Positions 44,028 through 53,727 of a stretch of 64,000 nucleotides of DNA are shown here, piece by piece. The translations under genes were made by a program, and so were the position numbers. The stretch lies in assembly GCF_015910535.1 (NCBI RefSeq), contig NZ_JACBJG010000001.1, positions 424,422 through 488,421 of the forward strand, written 5' to 3'. How positions within the stretch are numbered: the stretch's first letter is position 1; each line of letters starts with the position of its first letter. Source of the stretch: Saccharomonospora sp. NB11. Lineage in GTDB: Bacteria > Actinomycetota > Actinomycetes > Mycobacteriales > Pseudonocardiaceae. Under the pieces are notes generated by a model. It made no database searches. It saw only the letters and a list, made by a program, of their open reading frames with translations, and was not told the DNA's origin.

Positions 44028-44741
44028 TCAGGCGGACAGTTCGGGGATACGGTCGCCGTAGCGGGCCACCAGTTCGACGTTGCGCTCGTCACCGCCCGGC
44101 ACGTTCGCGCTGGTCCACAGTGGCAGGTCGACGCCACGCTCGTCGGCGAGGTCGGCCAACTCGGCGAGCAGCGCCGACCAGACGTAGGCGGCCGCCACCG
44201 TGGACACGGCGGACGTGCGTGGCGCCGAGGCCGGGTACACGACGTCGCCGGGGGGAACGTGGGTGTCGAGGACCACCGTGGCGTGGTCGGCCAGGCGGGT
44301 TCCACCGCTGCGGTCGGCCGCGGCGGCCGACGCTGCCGTGGAGGTCACGGCGATCACCGGGACGTCGCGCGCGAGCGAGGCCTGCGCGATCTCGACGGGG
44401 TACGGGTTGCGCCCGCTGGTGGAGAACACCACGACCACGTCACCCTGGCGGATGTCGGACTTCTCGACGAGCGCCCGCCCTCGACCGGGCACTCGCTCGG
44501 CCGCGGAGCTGCGCAGCGCGCCCGTCAACGGGAGCACCTCCGGGTCCCACATCGGCCGCACCGCGGCGAGACCACCGGCCCGGTAGAACGTCTCGCACAC
44601 CATCGCCAACGAGTGACCCGCTCCCGCCGCGTGCACGATGCCGTCGCCGTTCACCGCGTCGAGCACCAGCTCGGCGGCCTTGGCCAGATTCTCGTGCTGC
44701 GAGTCGATGGCGTCGATCAATTCTCGCGTTCTGTCACGCAC
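44028..44741 (-). CDS. SIS-domain sugar-phosphate binding protein
   Basis: 237 aa single SIS domain. GIVHAAGAGHSLAMVCETFYR (first loop), VVVFSTSGRNPYPVEIAQ (Ser-Gly phosphosugar loop) and IAVTSTAASA match the sugar isomerase fold of the GmhA/GlmS-like group often annotated only as sugar isomerase domain protein. I choose the GTG at 44741 because AAGGAG lies nine bases upstream; GTG 44747 and ATG 44783 are other options. The gene follows the amidohydrolase but behind a strong terminator. Substrate unknown. Confidence 0.82.
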   Translation of the reverse strand: MRDRTRELIDAIDSQHENLAKAAELVLDAVNGDGIVHAAGAGHSLAMVCETFYRAGGLAAVRPMWDPEVLPLTGALRSSAAERVPGRGRALVEKSDIRQGDVVVVFSTSGRNPYPVEIAQASLARDVPVIAVTSTAASAAAADRSGGTRLADHATVVLDTHVPPGDVVYPASAPRTSAVSTVAAAYVWSALLAELADLADERGVDLPLWTSANVPGGDERNVELVARYGDRIPELSA

Positions 44742-44839
44742 CGGCACGATCTCCTTCACCTCGGTAGTCGACACGCGGCCCATCTCAGCCGGGTCGGCGA
44801 GGCGGCGCAACCGGGTTCCGCGAGTTCGTCGGCGCGAGA

Positions 44840-44872
44840 CCGCTCCGGGGGCCGCCGTGGCCCCCGGAGCGG
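44840..44872 (-). terminator. Terminator between amidohydrolase and SIS genes
   Basis: CCGCTCCGGGGGCC (44840-44853) / GGCCCCCGGAGCGG (44859-44872), perfect 14-bp stem with a 5-base loop, eight bases after the amidohydrolase stop on the minus strand. Confidence 0.9.
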
Positions 44873-44880
44873 CTCAGGAC

Positions 44881-46515
44881 TCAGTCGGCCCGCTTCGCGT
44901 AGGTGAGCGACTCGCCGCCGTGCACGGCCTCGCCCGCGACGAACGTCGCCAGCACCCCGATGCCGTCGATGGCCGACGTGGGCACGGAGGTGGGGTCGTC
45001 GTCGAGCAGCACGAGGTCGGCGTCCATGCCCGCCTCGATCCGGCCCCGCCGGTTCTCCAACCCCGCCGCGTACGCGGCGTGCGTGGTGAAGGCCCGCAAC
45101 GCCTCGGTGGCGTCCACCCGCTCGTTCTCGGCCAGCACGACACCCCCGCTCGTCGTGCGCTCCACCATGTTGCGCATGCCCGACAGCGGAGCGCCGTTGC
45201 CCACGCACGGCCGGTCGGAGCTGCCGGGCACCCGCAGTCCCGCGTCGAGGAACGAGCGGTGCCGGTACAACCACGGCACCCGGGACTCGCCCAGCGACTT
45301 GAACATGGTGTCGCCGATCTCGTACAGGAATCGGGCCTGGGGCACGGGCACGACGTCGAGCGCGGCGAGGCGTGGCAACTGGTCCGGCCGCACCATGGCC
45401 GCGTGCTCGATGCGGTGCCGGACTCCCTGCCGCGGGAACTCCCGCTGGGCCTGCTCGAACGCCTCCAGCGTCAGGTCGATCGCGCGGTCGCCGATCGCGT
45501 GCGCGGCCACCCGCCAGCCGCTGCGGTGCGCGTCGAGGATGCGCCTGCGAAGCACCTCGGGGTCGTCACCGAGGACGCCGAGCCCGCCGTCCCCCTCGAA
45601 CGGTTCCGTGACGGCGGCGGTCCGGCTGCTCAACGCTCCGTCGGTGAAGATCTTCATCGGGCCGATCCGCAGGAAATCGTCGCCGAACCCGGAGCGCACC
45701 CCGAGATCGAGGCCCACGAGGTCCTCCACGAGCGGATGCAGGGTCTCGGCGGCGGGCATCAACTCCACCCGCACGGTGAGGTCGCCTCGCTGCCGGGCGA
45801 GCTGGTAGGCCGCCGCCTCGGCGGGGCTGTGGCCGATCCACCCGCCCGCGATGCCCGCTTCGGTCACGTGCGTGAGCCCCTCGGCGGCGTACACCTTCGC
45901 CGCCCGCGCGACGGCCTGGGCGAGCTCCTCCACCGGATACGGCTTGACGAGAGCGTCCACGAGCTGCTGAGCCTGCTCGGCCAGCAGTCCCGTCGGCTCG
46001 CCCGAGTCGTCCCGCTCCACGACGCCGCCCTCGGGAACCACGGCCGTGCCGTCGAGAATGCCCGCCTGCGCGAGGATGGCGCTGTTCACCGAGCACATGT
46101 GGGCCGACCGGTGCTTGAGCCACACGGGCCGCCCGCCACCGGCACGGTCCAGCGCTTCCCGCGACGGATGCCCCCCGAGCACGAAGTCGTCGTACTGCGA
46201 CCCGACCACCCACGCGTCCGACGGCAACTGCGCCGCCCGCGCCGCCACGGTGTCGTACAGCTCGTCGAGGCTCCGGCACACCGAGAGGTCCAACTCGGCC
46301 AGCGACAGGCCGTACCAGACCATGTGGTTGTGGGCGTCGGCGAACCCCGGGGCGAGCACGGCGCCCCCGCCGTCGACGACCGTCGCGGCGGACAGTCCGG
46401 CCACCTCGTCGTCCACGCCGACGATGCGGCCTCCCGACACGCCCACGGTGTGAGCCCGCGGTCGGTCGTCGCGCAGGGTCAGGGCTCGTACGTCGCGGAG
46501 AAGCAGGTCGAGCAC
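44881..46515 (-). CDS. Amidohydrolase family protein (YtcJ-like)
   Basis: 544 aa metal-dependent hydrolase. VLAPGFADAHNHMVWYGL carries the H-x-H metal site; VWLKHRSAHMCSVNSAIL and KIFTDGALSSRTAAVTEPF (YtcJ subfamily block), HAIGDRAIDLTLEAFEQ, HRIEHAAMV supply the further His/Asp ligands; C-terminal GRIEAGMDADLVLLDDDP closes the barrel sandwich. GTG start at 46515 behind GGGAGGA. YtcJ-like proteins hydrolyse formamide or amide derivatives, but substrates vary widely and none can be assigned here. Confidence 0.92.
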   Translation of the reverse strand: MLDLLLRDVRALTLRDDRPRAHTVGVSGGRIVGVDDEVAGLSAATVVDGGGAVLAPGFADAHNHMVWYGLSLAELDLSVCRSLDELYDTVAARAAQLPSDAWVVGSQYDDFVLGGHPSREALDRAGGGRPVWLKHRSAHMCSVNSAILAQAGILDGTAVVPEGGVVERDDSGEPTGLLAEQAQQLVDALVKPYPVEELAQAVARAAKVYAAEGLTHVTEAGIAGGWIGHSPAEAAAYQLARQRGDLTVRVELMPAAETLHPLVEDLVGLDLGVRSGFGDDFLRIGPMKIFTDGALSSRTAAVTEPFEGDGGLGVLGDDPEVLRRRILDAHRSGWRVAAHAIGDRAIDLTLEAFEQAQREFPRQGVRHRIEHAAMVRPDQLPRLAALDVVPVPQARFLYEIGDTMFKSLGESRVPWLYRHRSFLDAGLRVPGSSDRPCVGNGAPLSGMRNMVERTTSGGVVLAENERVDATEALRAFTTHAAYAAGLENRRGRIEAGMDADLVLLDDDPTSVPTSAIDGIGVLATFVAGEAVHGGESLTYAKRAD

Positions 46516-46609
46516 CGCGTTCCTCCCTTTGGTCGGGGCACGAAGTCAGCCGATTACGCTCGGGACAGGCTTGACGGTACCCGGGCTCGGCAGGAAGGGG
46601 CAGGTCGCT

Positions 46610-47275
46610 GTGCTCCACACACGGCGCGGTCGCTCGGCGCTCGCTGCAGCGCTGCTCGCCGCGGTGGTGGCCTCCTGCGGCTCCCCCGCGGACGACGCTC
46701 CGCCTCCACCGGTGACCGAGACCCGCACGGTCACGATGCAGCCATTCGAGCCCGACGGTGACCTCAAGCCGGGCCTGCGCGTCGAGCAGGAGGTGTCCGG
46801 CAGGTGCGTGCCCTCGGTGCTGAGCCCGGACAACGACCTCGCCCGTCGTTGCTTCGCCACCGAGACGTCCGTGGCGATGGACCCGTGCTTCGTGCCGGAA
46901 CCGGACGTGGGACGCCGCCTGGTCGCGCACGACGAGCTGCGCAAGCTCGGCGTCATCACCGTCGCCGTGTGCCTCGCCGCCCCCGACCAGACCGACCTGA
47001 CCCGCATCTACGTCGCGGACGACACCGGCGTCTACGGCCTGCCGTGGGACGACGTGGACCCGCACTGGGCACTCGAACTCGCCGACGGCACGCAGTGCGT
47101 GAAGGTGTTCGGGGTCAGGGAGATCCGCGAGGAACTCCACCTGAGCTACACCTGTGACGACGGCGGATACCTGTACGGCATCCCCGACGAGGAACCGCCG
47201 GTGTGGCTGATCCACCACCGCGACGAGGACTCGGACGAACTCGTCTACACCGAGGTGCGAACGGCCTGGAAGTGA
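46610..47275 (+). CDS. Putative lipoprotein, unknown function
   Basis: 221 aa. Signal sequence RRGRSALAAALLAAVVASCG with lipobox VASC places it on the outer face of the membrane. The mature part has a Pro-rich linker (DDAPPPPVTETRT) and a compact domain with several Cys residues (GRCVPSVL, RRCFATE, DPCFVPEP, VCLAAPDQ, TQCVKVFG, YTCDDGGY) likely forming disulfides. I recognise no enzyme motif. GTG 46610 follows AGGAAGGGG. Divergent from the amidohydrolase gene, convergent with the amphi-Trp gene. Confidence 0.75.
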   Translation: MLHTRRGRSALAAALLAAVVASCGSPADDAPPPPVTETRTVTMQPFEPDGDLKPGLRVEQEVSGRCVPSVLSPDNDLARRCFATETSVAMDPCFVPEPDVGRRLVAHDELRKLGVITVAVCLAAPDQTDLTRIYVADDTGVYGLPWDDVDPHWALELADGTQCVKVFGVREIREELHLSYTCDDGGYLYGIPDEEPPVWLIHHRDEDSDELVYTEVRTAWK

Positions 47276-47303
47276 CTCGCGCGCGAACCCACGGCCGCCC
47301 CGT

Positions 47304-47319
47304 GCCTCACCGCTGAGGC
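47304..47319. terminator. Convergent hairpin between lipoprotein and amphi-Trp genes
   Basis: GCCTCA-CCGC-TGAGGC (47304-47319) within a larger GC-rich partial inverted repeat (CCACGGCCGCC ... GGCGGCGCGTGG). Confidence 0.5.
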
Positions 47320-47338
47320 GGCGCGTGGCCCGTCGAGC

Positions 47339-47632
47339 TCAGACGACGGACTTGTCGGCGTCGGCGGCGTCGGCGGCGTCGTCTTCGGAATCCTCAGCGG
47401 CGGAGTCGGCGTCCTCGATCGTCCACTTCAACTGGAACTCGATCTCCTCCTCGCCGTCACCGCGCTCGTGCTCGATCGAGAACCGGGCCCGCGCGGGAAC
47501 CCGGATGCGCTCACCGGCGATCTGGATGCGGAAGGGCTTGTCGGTTTCGAGCGCGTCGGCCAGCCGGCGCAGCTTCGCCACGACGTCGGCGGTCGAGTAG
47601 AAGGCTTCCACGTCCCGCGATGCGGCAGTCAC
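47339..47632 (-). CDS. Amphi-Trp domain protein
   Basis: 97 aa. FYSTADVVAKLRRLADALET is a conserved amphipathic helix, followed by FRIQIAGERIRVPARARF and a strand ending in EIEFQLKWT, whose Trp is the hallmark of the short amphi-Trp domain. The C-terminal 25 residues are Asp/Ala/Ser only. Role unknown in the family. GTG at 47632 preceded by GAGGAAG. Confidence 0.8.
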   Translation of the reverse strand: MTAASRDVEAFYSTADVVAKLRRLADALETDKPFRIQIAGERIRVPARARFSIEHERGDGEEEIEFQLKWTIEDADSAAEDSEDDAADAADADKSVV

Positions 47633-47715
47633 AGTTCTTCCTCTCGTTCGGATGACTTCCTGACGTCCGAGATCCTGTCACGCCGACCGGGATACGAGAC
47701 AGGGCCGGTTCCCGC

Positions 47716-48789
47716 TCACGCGGCGTCGCTCGCCGGGACGGGCCAGTGCTCCTCGACCAGCGCGTGTGCCCGCGGCAGCGACCGTACGACGCCGAGCACC
47801 TCCGAGCGCAGCGAGTCGACCGCGGACGGCGCGACCGACCGCGCCGTCAACACGGCGAGGACCCACTGGGCCACCTCCCGCACGAGGCGGCCGTCGGCGG
47901 TGAGCAGGGCCCCTTCGAGCGCGCGGAAAGGTTGTTCCACGCAGTCGCGGATCACCAGGTTCAGGTCGGTGTCGCTGACGATGTCGCCGTCGCCGACGGT
48001 CCCGGCGGGCTCCCACCGGGAGGCGACGCTCCGCACCAGGCTGTGGTGCTCGGTGTCGAGAGTGCGCTGTTCCGAGACGACGTCCTGCGGCAGGGGTGGT
48101 GCGGGTTCGACCGTCGGGGGGAGGTCCTCGCCGAGGTCGAGTCCCTCCGGCAACGTCGACGCCCACGCCGTGGCGCCGAGCACCCGCGCGCGGTGCGCGT
48201 CGGTCCCGAACGCGCTCCCACCCGCCAGCACGGGAATCCCCGCCGTGGTCGCCGACTCGATGGCCCGGCGAGTGCTCGGCAGGCCCCCGGCCACGGAACA
48301 GCTCACGGCCACCACGTCCGGCTCCACCTGGTACAGGTAGGAGTACAGGCGCTCGGCGGGTGTCGCGGCACCGAGGAACGTCACGTGCCAGCCACGGGAC
48401 CGCAGGGACGTGCCCACCACCATCGCGGCGAGCGCGTGCCACTCACGCTCGGCGCAGCCCACGATGACGCGTCCCTTCGTCAACGGCAGCGACCTGACTC
48501 GTCTCGCGACGGCCTCGGCTGCGGCCAGGGAGATACCGGTCGCGATGTGTTCCTGCGCCACCGACCATTCGGCGTTCTGCCACCGCTCACCGATGCGCCG
48601 CTGCGCGGGTGTGATCACGTCGCACAGCAGGGAGACCGGGTCGGCGTCGTCGTCGAGCGCCCGGTCCACGAGCGCGAGCGCCGTGGAGGCGTTGCCCTCC
48701 GAGAGCGCCTGCTCGAAGCGATCGAACAAGTCGACGGTGTCGTCGCGGAAGTCGGCGCCGTGCGCCGTCGTGGACGCGGACATGATCAC
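47716..48789 (-). CDS. Cobalamin-binding photosensor-like protein (CarH/LitR-type B12 module without DNA-binding domain)
   Basis: 357 aa. Residues about 15-95 form a B12-binding helical cap with W70-x9-E80-H81 (RWQNAEWSVAQEH), the W-x9-EH signature of adenosylcobalamin light sensors of the CarH/LitR family. Residues 105-235 are a Rossmann B12 domain: VIVGCAEREWHALAAMVVG, where E-x-H-x-x-A gives the axial His118 (usual Gly is Ala), then VTFLGAATPAERLYSYLYQ and VAVSCSVAGG, LAGGSAFG. There is no MerR helix-turn-helix; a C-terminal helical region of about 120 residues is unique. It starts within the stop of a PP2C gene (GTGA at 48789, ATG 48783 alternative), so it probably acts with that phosphatase. 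Confidence 0.85.
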   Translation of the reverse strand: MIMSASTTAHGADFRDDTVDLFDRFEQALSEGNASTALALVDRALDDDADPVSLLCDVITPAQRRIGERWQNAEWSVAQEHIATGISLAAAEAVARRVRSLPLTKGRVIVGCAEREWHALAAMVVGTSLRSRGWHVTFLGAATPAERLYSYLYQVEPDVVAVSCSVAGGLPSTRRAIESATTAGIPVLAGGSAFGTDAHRARVLGATAWASTLPEGLDLGEDLPPTVEPAPPLPQDVVSEQRTLDTEHHSLVRSVASRWEPAGTVGDGDIVSDTDLNLVIRDCVEQPFRALEGALLTADGRLVREVAQWVLAVLTARSVAPSAVDSLRSEVLGVVRSLPRAHALVEEHWPVPASDAA

Positions 48790-50129
48790 GTTCCGTTCTG
48801 CACGGCGATGAGAGCGATGTCGTCGTGTGCCGCACTGTCGAGATGTTCCAGAACTCGTTGCTCCACGGCCTCGCAGACCGTGGCCGGACTCGCGCCCGCG
48901 TACTCGGGGAGCATGACACGCAGGCGGTCGTGCCCGAAGAAGCCCTCTTCACCACGCGCCTCGTCGACGCCGTCGGTGTAGAAGAGCACCGTGTCCTTCA
49001 CCCCGAGCCGTACGTCGGTCTCGACGTACGACAGACCGGAGATGATGCCCGCGACCGTTCCGGTCACGCCCGGCTCCTCCACGGTGCCGTCGGCACGCAG
49101 CACCAGCGGCGGAGGATGTCCGGCCACGGCCATCGTGGCGGTCATCGAGCCGTCGTCGGCGCGACGCCGGAACCGCACGCACGCCGCCGTCACGAACCGT
49201 TGGGACATCTGCGGGCGCAACACCTCGTTCAACGCCTGGAGCACGGTGGCGGGCGAACGATCGAAGTAGGCCGCCGCCCGGACCGTCTGCCTGGCGAGGC
49301 TCGTGTACACCGCCGCGTCGATGCCCTTGCCGCAGACGTCGCCGATGACGACGGTGAAGTCGTCCGCGTCGCCGTGCACGTCGTAGAAGTCGCCACCGAT
49401 CCGCAACCGTTGCTGTCCGGGCCGGTACCGCGCCGCCATGTACACCCCCGGGTACTCCGGCAGCTCCGGTGGCCGCAGCACCTGTTCCAGGGCGTCGGCC
49501 ATCTCGCGACGTTCCTCGTAGAGCCGGGCCGATTCCAGGGTCGCGGCCACCCGACGTGCGAACTCCTCGGCGGCGAGCACGTCGTGGGTGCTGTAGTCGC
49601 CGCCGTCGGTGTCGGGTCCGCGGACCGCCACGAAGACCCCGTTGGTGGCGCCCCCGATGTTGAGAGGCACCGCGAGTGCCGCCGACGGCTGGTGCGCGGC
49701 CGCCTCCTCCCGCAGCGGCGTGGAGGGCACGAGGTCGCCGAGCACGGCGCACACGTCGTCGTGGGGTGCCACGTACCGCTGGCTCACGCCCCGACGCCGG
49801 AATCGGCCCAGCGCCAGTCGCGGATCGAGTCGACCGAGCAGCACGGGACCGGCCACGCGGGCGTGGCGGTCGTGGGAGTAGACGGAGACGCTGTCGGAGT
49901 CGAAGAACGCGAGCATGGCCCAGTCGCCGAAATGGGGTACGGCGAAGTCGAGTGCTCGAAACACGGTGCGCCGGACGTTCAGCGACCCCGTGAGCTGCCG
50001 CGACAGCTCCCCGATCAGCTGCACGTGCGCCCAGTCGCCGGGCTGGGGCGTCCTCGCCTGCGCGCCGTTGGCCCCTGTCTGAGCGCCGTTCGACGACTCG
50101 CGAGTCGGGTGATCGTAAGCCGCGTTCAC
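48786..50129 (-). CDS. GAF-PP2C (SpoIIE/RsbU-type) serine phosphatase
   Basis: 447 aa. GAF-like sensor (residues about 35-200: LTGSLNVRRTVFRALDFAV, ALAVPLNIGGATNGVFVAV), a short coiled linker (ATLESARLYEERREMADAL) and a C-terminal PP2C domain: LRIGGDFYDVHGD, TVVIGDVCGKGIDAAVYT, MAVAGHPPPLVLRADG, VLFYTDGVDEARG and SAAHDDIALIAV. All metal-binding Asp residues are present. It lacks an HATPase domain, unlike the gene at 42000. GTG start behind GAGGAG. Its stop overlaps the B12-sensor gene. Predicted to dephosphorylate a STAS antagonist. Confidence 0.93.
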   Translation of the reverse strand: MNAAYDHPTRESSNGAQTGANGAQARTPQPGDWAHVQLIGELSRQLTGSLNVRRTVFRALDFAVPHFGDWAMLAFFDSDSVSVYSHDRHARVAGPVLLGRLDPRLALGRFRRRGVSQRYVAPHDDVCAVLGDLVPSTPLREEAAAHQPSAALAVPLNIGGATNGVFVAVRGPDTDGGDYSTHDVLAAEEFARRVAATLESARLYEERREMADALEQVLRPPELPEYPGVYMAARYRPGQQRLRIGGDFYDVHGDADDFTVVIGDVCGKGIDAAVYTSLARQTVRAAAYFDRSPATVLQALNEVLRPQMSQRFVTAACVRFRRRADDGSMTATMAVAGHPPPLVLRADGTVEEPGVTGTVAGIISGLSYVETDVRLGVKDTVLFYTDGVDEARGEEGFFGHDRLRVMLPEYAGASPATVCEAVEQRVLEHLDSAAHDDIALIAVQNGT

Positions 50130-50349
50130 TGTCGACTCCTCGGTGAAGAGGACATCAGAACCCGACTGTACGGGAGGAATCCACGCGCGGAACCCGCGCG
50201 CAACCCACTGGATCGCAACAAACTCGCCTGGTCACCGGCCGAACGCGAAGCGCGACCGAAAACGGGTGCGACGCCGTGAAGAAGGTACGGCGCCGCAGGA
50301 TGAATGGGAAGTCACTACCCGGAAATCGCGTGACGTTCCTCGGTGTCGA

Positions 50350-50425
50350 TGGAGCCGGCAACAGGACTCGAACCTGCGACCCTCTGTTTACAAGACAGAT
50401 GCTCTACCAGCTGAGCTATGCCGGC
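50350..50425 (-). tRNA. tRNA-Thr (anticodon TGT), CCA encoded
   Basis: Minus strand: acceptor GCCGGCA at the 5' end pairs with TGCCGGC; D-arm TAGCTCAGCTGGTAGAGCA; anticodon stem-loop TCTGT-CTTGTAA-ACAGA with anticodon TGT; variable loop, T-arm GCAGGTTCGAGTCCTGT; discriminator T, followed by genomic CCA at 50352-50350. Confidence 0.97.
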
Positions 50426-50663
50426 CTGCCCCTCGCCCGAAAGCGCGTGGGCCCGGCCTCACTATATCCGGCGCGATCTGCGCCACAGCGGGCACCTGCA
50501 CGACGTCCGGTCGATGCTGCGAGCCCCTCGCGCGACTACCGTGGATCGAGGTCACGTTCGGACAACGATGTGGTATACGCCACGACCCTCGGGGTGCAAC
50601 GGTCGAGGCCGCGCTGCCGATGCTCTCCCGGGAGGAATCAGCTGGACTTCCAAGGAGGTGGAG

Positions 50664-52184
50664 ATGAAGCTGAAGCCGCGCGCTCGTGCGGCCGCACCCA
50701 AGCGCCGTCACGCGTGGCAGATCCTGGAAGCACCAGCCGACGAACAGACCGAGAAACGCGCCGAGAAACAACCGGGCCGCAAGATCCGGCAACGCGCCTG
50801 GCACATCCTGGAGCCACCGACGGGCGAGCTGCCCGCGGTCGAGCCGTTGCAGGACGCCGCCATCGGACCGGAGCTGCCGGACGAAGCGACCGTCCACATG
50901 GTCCTGGATCTCGTCACCCGCATCGGCGAGGTCCAGATGGCCAGCGGAGCGGGCGCCTCCGACGTCACGGCCACCATCCTCACGCTGACCCGGGCTCTCG
51001 GCCTCCCACACTGCGAGGTGGACGTCATCTTCACGTCCATCACCGTGAGTTGTCTGCGAGGCAGCGACCTTCCGCCGGTCACGGCGCTGCGGGTCGTGCG
51101 CTCGCGCAGCCTCGACTACACCCGACTGTCCGACGCCGAGCGGCTCGTCCAGCAGTTGATCCGGGGTCGGATCAGCCCCGAGGACGCGTACACGGAGCTG
51201 TCGCGGCTCACGAACGCCGAACATCCGTACCCGCGGTGGGTGTCGACCCTCGCCTGGGGCGGCATGGCCGCGTTCATCACCCTGCTGCTCGGCGGCGGTG
51301 GTTGGCTGCCGCTCATCTCCTTCCTGATCAGCGCCGTGGTCGACCGCGTGGGCAGGTTGCTCAACAAGGGCGCGCTGCCGTTCTTCTTCCAGCAGGTGGT
51401 GGGTGGCTTCATCGCCACGCTCTCGGCCATCGCCATCGTCAACATCGAGGTCTTCGAACTGGAGAGACCGACACTCGTCGTGGCCGCCGCCCTGACGGTG
51501 CTGCTGTCGGGGCTGTCGACCGTCTCCGCCGTGCAGGACGCGATCACCGGCTACTACGTGACCGCATCGGGACGCACGCTCGAAGTCGTGATCATGAGTG
51601 CGGGGCTCATCACCGGGGTGGGTGCCGCGATCAGTCTCGCCGCCGAACTGGGCGCGACCCGAACCCCGGTGCCGACGACGCCCACCGCCTCGCCGCTGAC
51701 GCTGCCGGTGATGATGGTCGCCGGGTCGGGCGCGGCCGCGTGCTTCGCGCTGGCCTCGTACTCGAAGGTGCGTCCGATGGCCGTGGCGGCCGTGGCCGGT
51801 GCCGTCGGTGCGGGCGCCTACGGGGCACTGAGCCTCGCCGGCTACAACCAGATCATCGCCGCGTCGATCGCCGCGACCCTCGTCGGTTTCGGCGGTGGTG
51901 TGCTCGCGCGGCGCCTGAAGGTGACGCCACTCGTGGTCGCGGTGTCCGGTATCACGCCCCTGCTCCCGGGTTTCTCGACCTACCGAGGCATGTCCCAGTT
52001 GGTCGCCAACGGCGACATCAAGATTCTGATGTCCGCGGCGGCGATCGGCCTGGCACTCGCGGCCGGGGTGGTGCTCGGCGAGTGGTTGGCGCAGCCCGTG
52101 AAGACCGGGCTCGGGCGGCTCGAACGCAAGCTCGCCGGGCCGCGGATGGCAGGCCCCCTGAACACTGGCCGCCCGCTGGAATAG
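50664..52184 (+). CDS. ThrE-type threonine/serine exporter (DUF1212/DUF3815)
   Basis: 506 aa. The N-terminal 120 residues are a polar cytoplasmic region with basic and Glu-rich text. A conserved soluble domain [20 protein letters not shown] and [15 protein letters not shown] is followed by about ten membrane helices in two sets (first [20 protein letters not shown]; second [20 protein letters not shown]), ending [14 protein letters not shown], the marker of the second half. This fused two-domain form equals Corynebacterium ThrE. Start ATG behind AAGGAGGTGG (perfect). Exports threonine/serine or small peptides. A long gene-free stretch before it (50426-50663) holds only GTGG-TATACG-CCAC as a palindrome. 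Confidence 0.92.
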   Translation: MKLKPRARAAAPKRRHAWQILEAPADEQTEKRAEKQPGRKIRQRAWHILEPPTGELPAVEPLQDAAIGPELPDEATVHMVLDLVTRIGEVQMASGAGASDVTATILTLTRALGLPHCEVDVIFTSITVSCLRGSDLPPVTALRVVRSRSLDYTRLSDAERLVQQLIRGRISPEDAYTELSRLTNAEHPYPRWVSTLAWGGMAAFITLLLGGGGWLPLISFLISAVVDRVGRLLNKGALPFFFQQVVGGFIATLSAIAIVNIEVFELERPTLVVAAALTVLLSGLSTVSAVQDAITGYYVTASGRTLEVVIMSAGLITGVGAAISLAAELGATRTPVPTTPTASPLTLPVMMVAGSGAAACFALASYSKVRPMAVAAVAGAVGAGAYGALSLAGYNQIIAASIAATLVGFGGGVLARRLKVTPLVVAVSGITPLLPGFSTYRGMSQLVANGDIKILMSAAAIGLALAAGVVLGEWLAQPVKTGLGRLERKLAGPRMAGPLNTGRPLE

Positions 52185-52195
52185 CCGGTGAGAGT

Positions 52196-52201
52196 TACTG
52201 T
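52196..52201 (+). promoter_or_regulatory. -10 box for otsA, possibly leaderless
   Basis: TACTGT (TANNNT) six bases before the otsA ATG, 24 bases after the exporter stop; no ribosome binding site is present, so a leaderless otsA transcript is plausible. Confidence 0.4.
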
Positions 52202-52207
52202 TTGAGC

Positions 52208-53686
52208 ATGCCTTCCGCGCCTTTCTCGGAGCTTTCCTCGAACCCGACGTTCATCCCACGGTCGAACGCACGAGCAGAGTTCGTGGTCGTCGCCAACCGG
52301 CTACCGGTCGACCTCGAACGCACCGCGGACGGCAGCCAGCGCTGGACGCAGAGCCCGGGCGGGCTCGTGTCGGCGCTGGAGCCGTTCCTGCGCTCCCGCA
52401 AGGGCGCGTGGGTCGGCTGGCCCGGCGTACCGGACGTGGAGGTCGACGAGTTCAGCGACGACGGGCTCGTCCTGCACCCGGTCACCCTGACCACCGAGGA
52501 CGTCCGCGACTACTACGAGGGCTTCTCCAACGCCACGCTGTGGCCGCTCTACCACGACGTGGTGGCCAGGCCGGTCTTCGACCGGGGCTGGTGGGAGAGC
52601 TACGTGCGCGTCAACCGACGTTTCGCCGAGGCGAGTGCCGCCGTGGCGGGCGAGGGCGCCACCGTGTGGGTGCAGGACTACCAGCTCCAGCTCGTGCCCA
52701 CGATGCTGCGGGAGATCCGGCCCGACCTGCGCATCGGCTTCTTCCTGCACATCCCGTTCCCGCCCGTGGAGCTGTTCATGCAGTTGCCGTGGCGGGCCGA
52801 GATCGTGCGGGGCCTCATCGGCGCCGACCTCGTGGGTTTCCACCGGCCGGGCGGTGCGCAGAACTTCCTGTGGCTCGCCCGCCAGCTCATCGGCCTCGAA
52901 CCGAGTCGCGGTTCGGTGGGTGTGCGCTCGCGGCCCGGCATGGTGCAGGTCGGCGACCGGACCGTGCGGGTCGGGGCGTTCCCGATCTCCATCGACGCCG
53001 CGGGCCTCGACTCGCTGGCGCGCAGCAAGCCCGTGCAGGAACGGGCGCGACAGGTGCGCCGCGAACTCGGCGACCCGAAGACCGTCCTGCTCGGCGTCGA
53101 CCGGCTCGACTACACCAAGGGCATCGACCTCCGGCTCGCCGCGTTCCACGAACTGCTCCAGGAAGGCCGCGTCAAACCCGACGACGTCACCTTCGTCCAG
53201 CTCGCCACCCCGAGCCGTGAACGCGTCGAGCATTACCAACAGATGCGCAGCGAGATCGAACAGATGGTCGGCCGCATCAACGGCGAGTTCGCCAGGGTCG
53301 GTCACCCCGCGGTGCACTACCTGCATCAGTCGGTGAACCGGTCGGAACTCGCGGCGTTCTTCTCCGCCGCCGACGTCATGGTGGTGACCCCGCTGCGGGA
53401 CGGCATGAACCTCGTCTGCAAGGAGTACGTGGCCTGCCGTCACGATCTTGGCGGAGCGCTCGTCCTGTCGGAGTTCGCGGGAGCCGCAGCCGAGCTGAGC
53501 AGCGCCTTTCTGGTCAACCCTCACGACCTGGACGGGGTGAAGAACGCACTCGAGCGAGCTATTACGCTCGACCCCGCAGAAGGTCGGCGTAGGATGCGCG
53601 CCCTGCGTCGCCAGGTTCTGACGCATGACGTCGACAGGTGGGCGCGCTCGTTCCTCGAAGCCCTCGGAACGGAAGCGGCCGCCTGA
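52208..53686 (+). CDS. otsA: Trehalose-6-phosphate synthase OtsA
   Basis: 492 aa GT20 glycosyltransferase that joins (UDP/ADP/GDP-)glucose and glucose 6-phosphate. Seen: [14 protein letters not shown] and [11 protein letters not shown] (G6P and NDP-glucose binding), [80 protein letters not shown] and [14 protein letters not shown]. All substrate Arg/Lys positions of the family appear conserved. The true start is the ATG at 52208; the upstream frame runs through the exporter gene. The next gene supplies the phosphatase. Confidence 0.96.
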   Translation: MPSAPFSELSSNPTFIPRSNARAEFVVVANRLPVDLERTADGSQRWTQSPGGLVSALEPFLRSRKGAWVGWPGVPDVEVDEFSDDGLVLHPVTLTTEDVRDYYEGFSNATLWPLYHDVVARPVFDRGWWESYVRVNRRFAEASAAVAGEGATVWVQDYQLQLVPTMLREIRPDLRIGFFLHIPFPPVELFMQLPWRAEIVRGLIGADLVGFHRPGGAQNFLWLARQLIGLEPSRGSVGVRSRPGMVQVGDRTVRVGAFPISIDAAGLDSLARSKPVQERARQVRRELGDPKTVLLGVDRLDYTKGIDLRLAAFHELLQEGRVKPDDVTFVQLATPSRERVEHYQQMRSEIEQMVGRINGEFARVGHPAVHYLHQSVNRSELAAFFSAADVMVVTPLRDGMNLVCKEYVACRHDLGGALVLSEFAGAAAELSSAFLVNPHDLDGVKNALERAITLDPAEGRRRMRALRRQVLTHDVDRWARSFLEALGTEAAA

Positions 53687-53727
53687 CCTTCTCCCCAGAC
53701 CGCTGCTCAACTCCCCGAGGAGGAGTG

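Noticed and set aside
50330..50430. tRNA-Thr as an integration site
   Set aside because: No second copy of the tRNA 3' end and no integrase in the window.
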